The translations under genes were made by a program, and so were the position numbers. A model generated the notes under the pieces. The model ran no database searches. It was not told the origin of the DNA and saw only the letters and a program-made list of their open reading frames with translations. Positions 58,638-64,000 of a stretch of DNA of 64,000 bases are shown here, piece by piece. The stretch covers positions 13,631,501 through 13,695,500 of the forward strand of contig CM072801.1 of assembly GCA_037013495.1 (NCBI GenBank), in the 5' to 3' direction. Position 1 is the first letter of the stretch, and every line of letters begins with the position of its first letter. The stretch comes from Hippophae tibetana (Eukaryota; Streptophyta; Magnoliopsida; Rosales; Elaeagnaceae).

Positions 58638-60470
58638 TTGAATTCCCTGATAATGTAATTGTTATTTCTTATAAACAACAGATAATCTGATAATTCTGAG
58701 TGCTTAGATGGGATAATTGTTTTCTCTTCTTTATCTCAATTCTATCTTCTCTACTTCAAGTAATATGTCATTAAATTTTAAAATTGCGTAGTTTCTTCTA
58801 TGTTTATGTGACATTATTGGTAGTTTTACCTTAAATCTTAAACCTAAACTTAAACTTAAAGTTATGCAGCTACATATGGACAGAATTTTTTTATTGTTTA
58901 TTGTTTTCATTTGGCATTGTGCAAATGTTATGACATGGATTATCTAACACTTAGAGGTGATATTGATAAGTGCAATCCTAAGTACATCCAAAAAAAGCGT
59001 TACTCCTAATAAGTTCACACATAAGAGTATCTATTTGGATGTTTTAGAGTAATTCTATTTGTACTTACTAGGGCACGAATAACACGAACTTGTTATTTTT
59101 GTATTGGTTTATATAAACGAGTTTTGCTATTAAACCAGGTGAAACCTACAAACATTTATGAAGCATGCAGTTTATTTTTAAATAGAGATATATTGGAGAT
59201 ACAATTTGGGTAGGGATGTAACCCGAATTGGCCTATTGATAATCCTGGAGGGAACACCAAAAATTTAGATGAACAAACTTTTCTTGTTTCCGGTTGAATT
59301 TGGTTTTAGGTTCACTCTTTCTAAATAGCGGAAGCATTTGTTGGCAAATTCACTTTCATTTATTGTCTCTTTTTCATTTGTTGGCAAACCTTTAATATTT
59401 TTTTCTTGGTTAGTGCAAAAGGGTAAGATATTTGTTGTAAAAATGTATTGCTTCTTGTGATATGTCAACCTCTCTATATAAAGAGTAGATTGGGATACCA
59501 TATAGATGTAAGACCTTTACCTAAGTAGCAATGGTATAGCATAACTCAAATAATTTTCATCTCGAATAATGTTTTTTATTAATTATGCAATTAACAATCT
59601 TTGTATAATCTAATTGATTTTATGTTAGTAAATAGTTTTACAATTATTTTATTATTTTTTATCTTAAAATTTATATCTAATTAATAGTTAATATGTAATT
59701 TGATGTATATGATATTTTTTATTGTATCTCAACAAAGAGGAAGGTTAATAGCACTTAAATATATATTCACACCAATTATGGTAGGTTAGGTGATAAATAA
59801 TTTTAAAAATGAAGTTATTTAATTTCATAATTAAAATAAATATAAATTTTGTATATTTAACATTTTTGTAACAAGAAGTTCAAAAGAGAGAAACCCTCTA
59901 CAAGATCATTTGTTGCTAAGAAGGTGTAATGACCTAGTAGTCATCTAGTTGAAAAGTTGCAGTTATATTTCAAGTGAATGATGTCATCCCAAAAATTTGA
60001 TAAAAAATAGCCTAATCAAAAGATGAATGAAGGGGTGGATGCATGGAAGCGATGACGGGTTTGTTTTTCAACTTTATATAAATTTTAATTTTTTTAATAT
60101 TTATTAATTCACTGCACGAATATATTTTTATTAAAATAATATATATATATATATATATCATATTTTTTAATTAAAAATTAAAAATAAATATTAATTAAAA
60201 AATATTTTTAAATATATATATAATATCTCTCTTCAATACAAATTTTAAATCCCAATTGAATGGAACACGAATACATACTTTAACTTGATGATAACAACTC
60301 GAGCTATTCGGTTAGCAAATTTGACATTTTTTTTAAATAACAATGGATGAAAGTTAGATTAGAGTTCAAATAATCATAATGATATTTTTGTATTGTATTT
60401 TTAAGTTGGATAAATTTAATCTATTAATTTTTAAATAGAGTCAATTAAGTTATACCTGAGATACAACCAA
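58638..60470. other. L33 3' UTR and intergenic DNA, nothing recognised
   Basis: AT-rich sequence with a (TA)n stretch near 60140-60160. An open frame at 59265-59501 (minus) has no family resemblance. No RNA gene or defined repeat was seen. Confidence 0.5.
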
Positions 60471-63400
60471 GATAAAAAAAATACTAACTCTTCAAGGACT
60501 GAGTCTAAACTCATAAGAATTGAAAAGTAAATATGTAATAGATAGATAACAAAAGTAGAGTAAATTAATCACAAGACAAACATATTAATTTAAACAACAT
60601 AGATAATAATGATAAAGGAATTGGCATAACATAAGAGAAAGAAAAGAAAACATGTAATAACAAATATAAAAATCTTTTCAATTAGAGTTTAAATCTTAAA
60701 ATATTGGTACATGCACAATATAAACTCAGATTGTACTAGTAAAATAAAATAGCATGCATAACCACAGATCTAATGAGATAAACTCACATAAAACCATTGT
60801 CTATGTGGTAAAATCTTTAGGTTACTTATGATAACCAATCGGTACCAAGCAATCCACTAAATAATAAACATATACAATTTGATAAAAATATAAACACAAA
60901 TACTTATATCTGTCGAGATCAAATTTCCCTAACTGTCTATTGTTGCTCTCACGTGCTACTTCTACAACTACTTGATCTGACACACAGATTTAACTCTCTT
61001 CCAAAGATAATACCGCATTCAGTAGGTTGATTGATAACTAGTGATCAATAAAGTGAATTAGAATGTGAGAAACACCTCAACCATACTAACGAACAAATAC
61101 TTTCTTGGGAATCTTAATTGATACTAAGCCCAACCTAAGCTCACAAGAGAATTGTAAAATAGTCTTAAGCCTTTATCATTTAAGACTGCATTTTATTCAC
61201 ACAAAAAAGTAACATAAGCACTGAAATATACTAAGTAAATTGTAAAAGAAAAACAGAAATCAGGAATTTTGTTGGCTAAATTTGCTATATTTTTTTCTTA
61301 AAGAAATGAATCGATATGGTATTTATAGAAAAAAATCATCCAGCTCGACCACCCTCGTTGACCAACTCATCAGAGGCTCGACGAAGTACCAAAAAATGTA
61401 ATTTTTTGTTTCAAAAATTACAGATTAATTTTCTACAAATACCTGCAAACATAATAAAATAAAAATAACAACATTTAACCTAGCATGCATACTAAGATAA
61501 ACCAATCTTATGATGTGTGTAAACATGCTCGCGTATAAAGTATACCTAACTGTATACATGTGTGTATTATTGATTAACAGTAACCAGTCTTACACAATGG
61601 AAGACAAATGCACAAAGTAAAATAAACACTCTGTGTTTTACACATAAGAACACCAACAATGACTCAAAAAACTACAAGACTTACATTCTCTTCCTTTGTC
61701 TTTTCGTGGTAAAACACTACACAACTAAATATAGACGTGCATCAATTATGAGATGGTCATGAACATGACCTAAAAATGTTTGTTCTCATGAAAAAAACAT
61801 CGATGCATACCCAACACCCCAAAGCATACTACTCCAAGTGCATCCATCTCGTGCGCTCTAAATATCTTTAAGACTAACTCATTTTCACTCTGCCAGTCTA
61901 AAACACCAAGGTCTCAACTCATATGCTCTCGAAAAATTTGAAACTCGATGGTCTCAATCTATACCTATAACTTGTATACACGAAACAAACATATATCCCA
62001 TCAACATATCATATAGAAACAATGTGTAGTTTATCCAGATACTATCATGTTACTCTTACACAGATACACACTGATAGGCGAAGCAAATACATACACATAG
62101 CATAAACTCATGCAATGAACACAAATCTCTTTGACTTCATGCAACACTCCCTATGAGTGAATGCAAGTCAGGCAACAAAATTCAATGTAATCCTACACTC
62201 ATATCCCATGCAACACAAAACATAGCATAAACATTGAGTTATGCATATAAACCTCTTCCCTTTTTGACACAAAAAGTCAAAGAAATACCCTATATAAGAG
62301 AGAGTAAGAGAGAGAGAGAGAAAAGACAAATGAATATGTAATAATCCTAACACACGCAATAAAGCAGAGGAGATTAAAGCAAACACAACAAGAAGCAACA
62401 CATGCTAGAATAGAGAGCAAAAGAAAAAAAACAAAGAAGTAACTCATTCTAATTATACAAATTTAATTACATTTTTTTAATTTTTTATTTCAAGAAGATA
62501 AAAAAAATCATAAAACAAATTTAGCACTCTCCTTATTCCTCTCCAACATTACCATCATTATGGACACTATTGCGTGAGGATTTTCTGTGATTGGAATGAT
62601 CAGTAAGTGATGTAGGTGGACGAGGTTGAAAGTAGGAATGAATAATTTGGATAAAAGTAGGGTTATGTTCATCTTCATCGAAATTTTTGAATGGGAGGCA
62701 AGAGAATTAATGAAAGAGGCACCAAAACATAAGGGTATCTCATATCAATATGTAGTGATTTAACTGAGGTCAAAGAGATGGGAGAACTATGAGTAGGTAG
62801 TGGAGGAGTAAAATGGTAAAAAGTAGTTTAAGCATGTGCCTATGCTTGAGCCCTCTAGATATACATGTAATTTCGATTGAATGTATGCAACTCCTCAAAG
62901 AGAGTATTTATGGCAACAAGAAAATCATCCTTAAGAGGAACACAATGAGAGTGAGTAGAAATAGGAATAGAAGTACAATAGGTAGACTGAGTAGTGTTTT
63001 GAGAAAAAGAAGAGGAACATGTAGTAGAAGGGCATTTTGAACCTTTACTAGAAGGAAATAGCTTGAGTGAAAAGAGAACTCGGCTATAAGAAGTAAAGGA
63101 AATTCCACGAAGTAAGTTGGAATCTTATCTATATATCAACAAAGGACAGTAGAGAAAGGAAATAAAAGGGGCAATTAGATGAAAAATTATGGTCCTCTAA
63201 ATCATACCTGCAATATCTATAGTCTCACTATTAAAGATAACACAAAAAAAGTGTCATCTATACAGAGTGCTAGTATGATGATGGAGACGAGGATGAATGA
63301 CTTCTCTAATGACATCATTGAGATGGTGACTAGGTGCATCTATATTAATGGTAAAGGCCCCTTTGACAAATAATAACAAAATTGAATAGTACTGTTTTAT

Positions 63401-64000
63401 TTAGCTTAAAAATTATTATGCAATACAATGACACATATTATCTATTTATAGAGAAAAGATGGTTGTAATTTTAGTACAATGAGACATATTACACTTGATT
63501 ACATTACTCAAAGGCACATTTTCCAATCTAACAAACTTTATTAAAACCTTTTGAAAAAGATTAGCTACACCCTTAACCAGTACAATTATGGTACACGTGT
63601 AGATTTTTTTAACAATATTTTCATATGTGCACTTGCCATTTGCACTGCCTATATATGTTGCGCATGTAATGAGCCTTTTAGATGCACGTATATCTATGGA
63701 AATTTTAGTCATATGGTGTGTAACATCTATGTATGACACATTGTTATCATGCATACCATCTACATGAATTCCAACATCATTATGTGCAACATATGTATGC
63801 ATCCTTGTGGCTTTATGTGCAACATTTGTTTGATATGGAAAGAGTGGAAGGTGGCCACAAGGAGAGCCTTAGTTAACAAGTATGTTAGTTTCCATAGAAG
63901 AAATATGATGCACAACAAGTGTCTTGGCCAATACTTTTTCATACACAAAATGAAAATCCAACTCAACATGTTTCATGAGTGAATGAAGAATAGGATTGGA
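60470..64000 (-). mobile_element. Sirevirus-like Ty1/copia element, 3' part, fossil (runs off window)
   Basis: On the minus strand, RNase H sequence enters from the right edge (about 64000-63800; HVELDFHFVYEKVLAK and ILTKALLVATFHS segments). A broken, Ser/Pro-rich coding-like stretch follows at about 63170-62530, where Sireviruses carry their additional or envelope-like frame. Then comes an LTR-like region (about 62200-60470) with a TATA box (CTATAAATACC, minus strand, near 61328) and the blocks shared with 2830-4460. The order RNase H, extra region, LTR fits the 3' end of a Sirevirus/SIRE-type element. It has several breaks. The LTR start is not resolved. It is moderately old. Confidence 0.55.
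62293..62324. repeat. (AG)n-rich microsatellite
   Basis: AGAGAGAGTAAGAGAGAGAGAGAGAGA-type sequence lies next to the LTR-like region of the right-hand element. Confidence 0.8.

Noticed and set aside
59265-59501. Minus-strand open frame of 78 codons
   Set aside because: No recognisable family, no neighbouring exon structure, and the surrounding DNA is intergenic.
1-64000. tRNA, rRNA or known small RNA genes
   Set aside because: I looked for tRNA A and B box patterns and rRNA or 5S-like blocks, including in the small LTR elements, and found none I could support by eye.

Overview
The window looks like nuclear DNA of a eudicot plant. The genes are split by GT-AG introns, encode recognisable plant proteins, and sit in very AT-rich DNA full of decayed LTR elements. 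I cannot name the species. Six host genes are supported, with coding exons that join in frame.

Left part (1-18.1 kb): the 3' end of a pyruvate, phosphate dikinase gene (PPDK, +), then a complete nine-exon gene for a plant coiled-coil protein of the At4g15545/NAIP1 family (+). The second gene carries a 4.3 kb Ty1/copia element in intron 2, still flanked by a 5 bp target duplication, and a gag-only LTR element in intron 6. The exons remain intact around both. As I recall, PPDK and the NAIP1 family member are near neighbours in Arabidopsis (At4g15530, At4g15545), so this pair looks like conserved microsynteny.

Middle (18.1-36.5 kb): no host gene seen. It holds an old endogenous pararetrovirus (Caulimoviridae) split by an LTR-like segment that contains a perfect 69 bp inverted repeat, the 3' part of a Ty3/gypsy Athila/Tat-type element with its LTR, a chromovirus-type LTR, a hAT-like MITE with an 8 bp duplication, and a decayed TIR element.

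36.5-38.9 kb: a six-exon histidine-containing phosphotransfer gene (AHP type, +) of the cytokinin two-component pathway.

39-46.1 kb: a nest of fossils: a second pararetrovirus-like segment, a gypsy LTR with a GC-rich 33 bp minisatellite, and the 5' end of a copia element with an unusually short 134 bp LTR.

Right part (46.6-58.6 kb): an SCL28-like SR splicing factor (+, seven exons), complex I subunit NDUFA8 (-, two coding exons) and mitochondrial-type ribosomal protein L33 (+). NDUFA8 and L33 are head to head across a short shared promoter with three site II motifs. I recall this trio as consecutive in Arabidopsis (At5g18790, At5g18800, At5g18810), which supports the calls. The right edge is a partial Sirevirus-like copia element (-) whose LTR is related to one at 2.8-4.5 kb on the other strand.

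I see no convincing new multi-gene system. The points most worth checking are the perfect inverted repeat, the shared mitochondrial promoter, the large intronic insertions tolerated by the NAIP1-like gene, and the pararetrovirus fossils.
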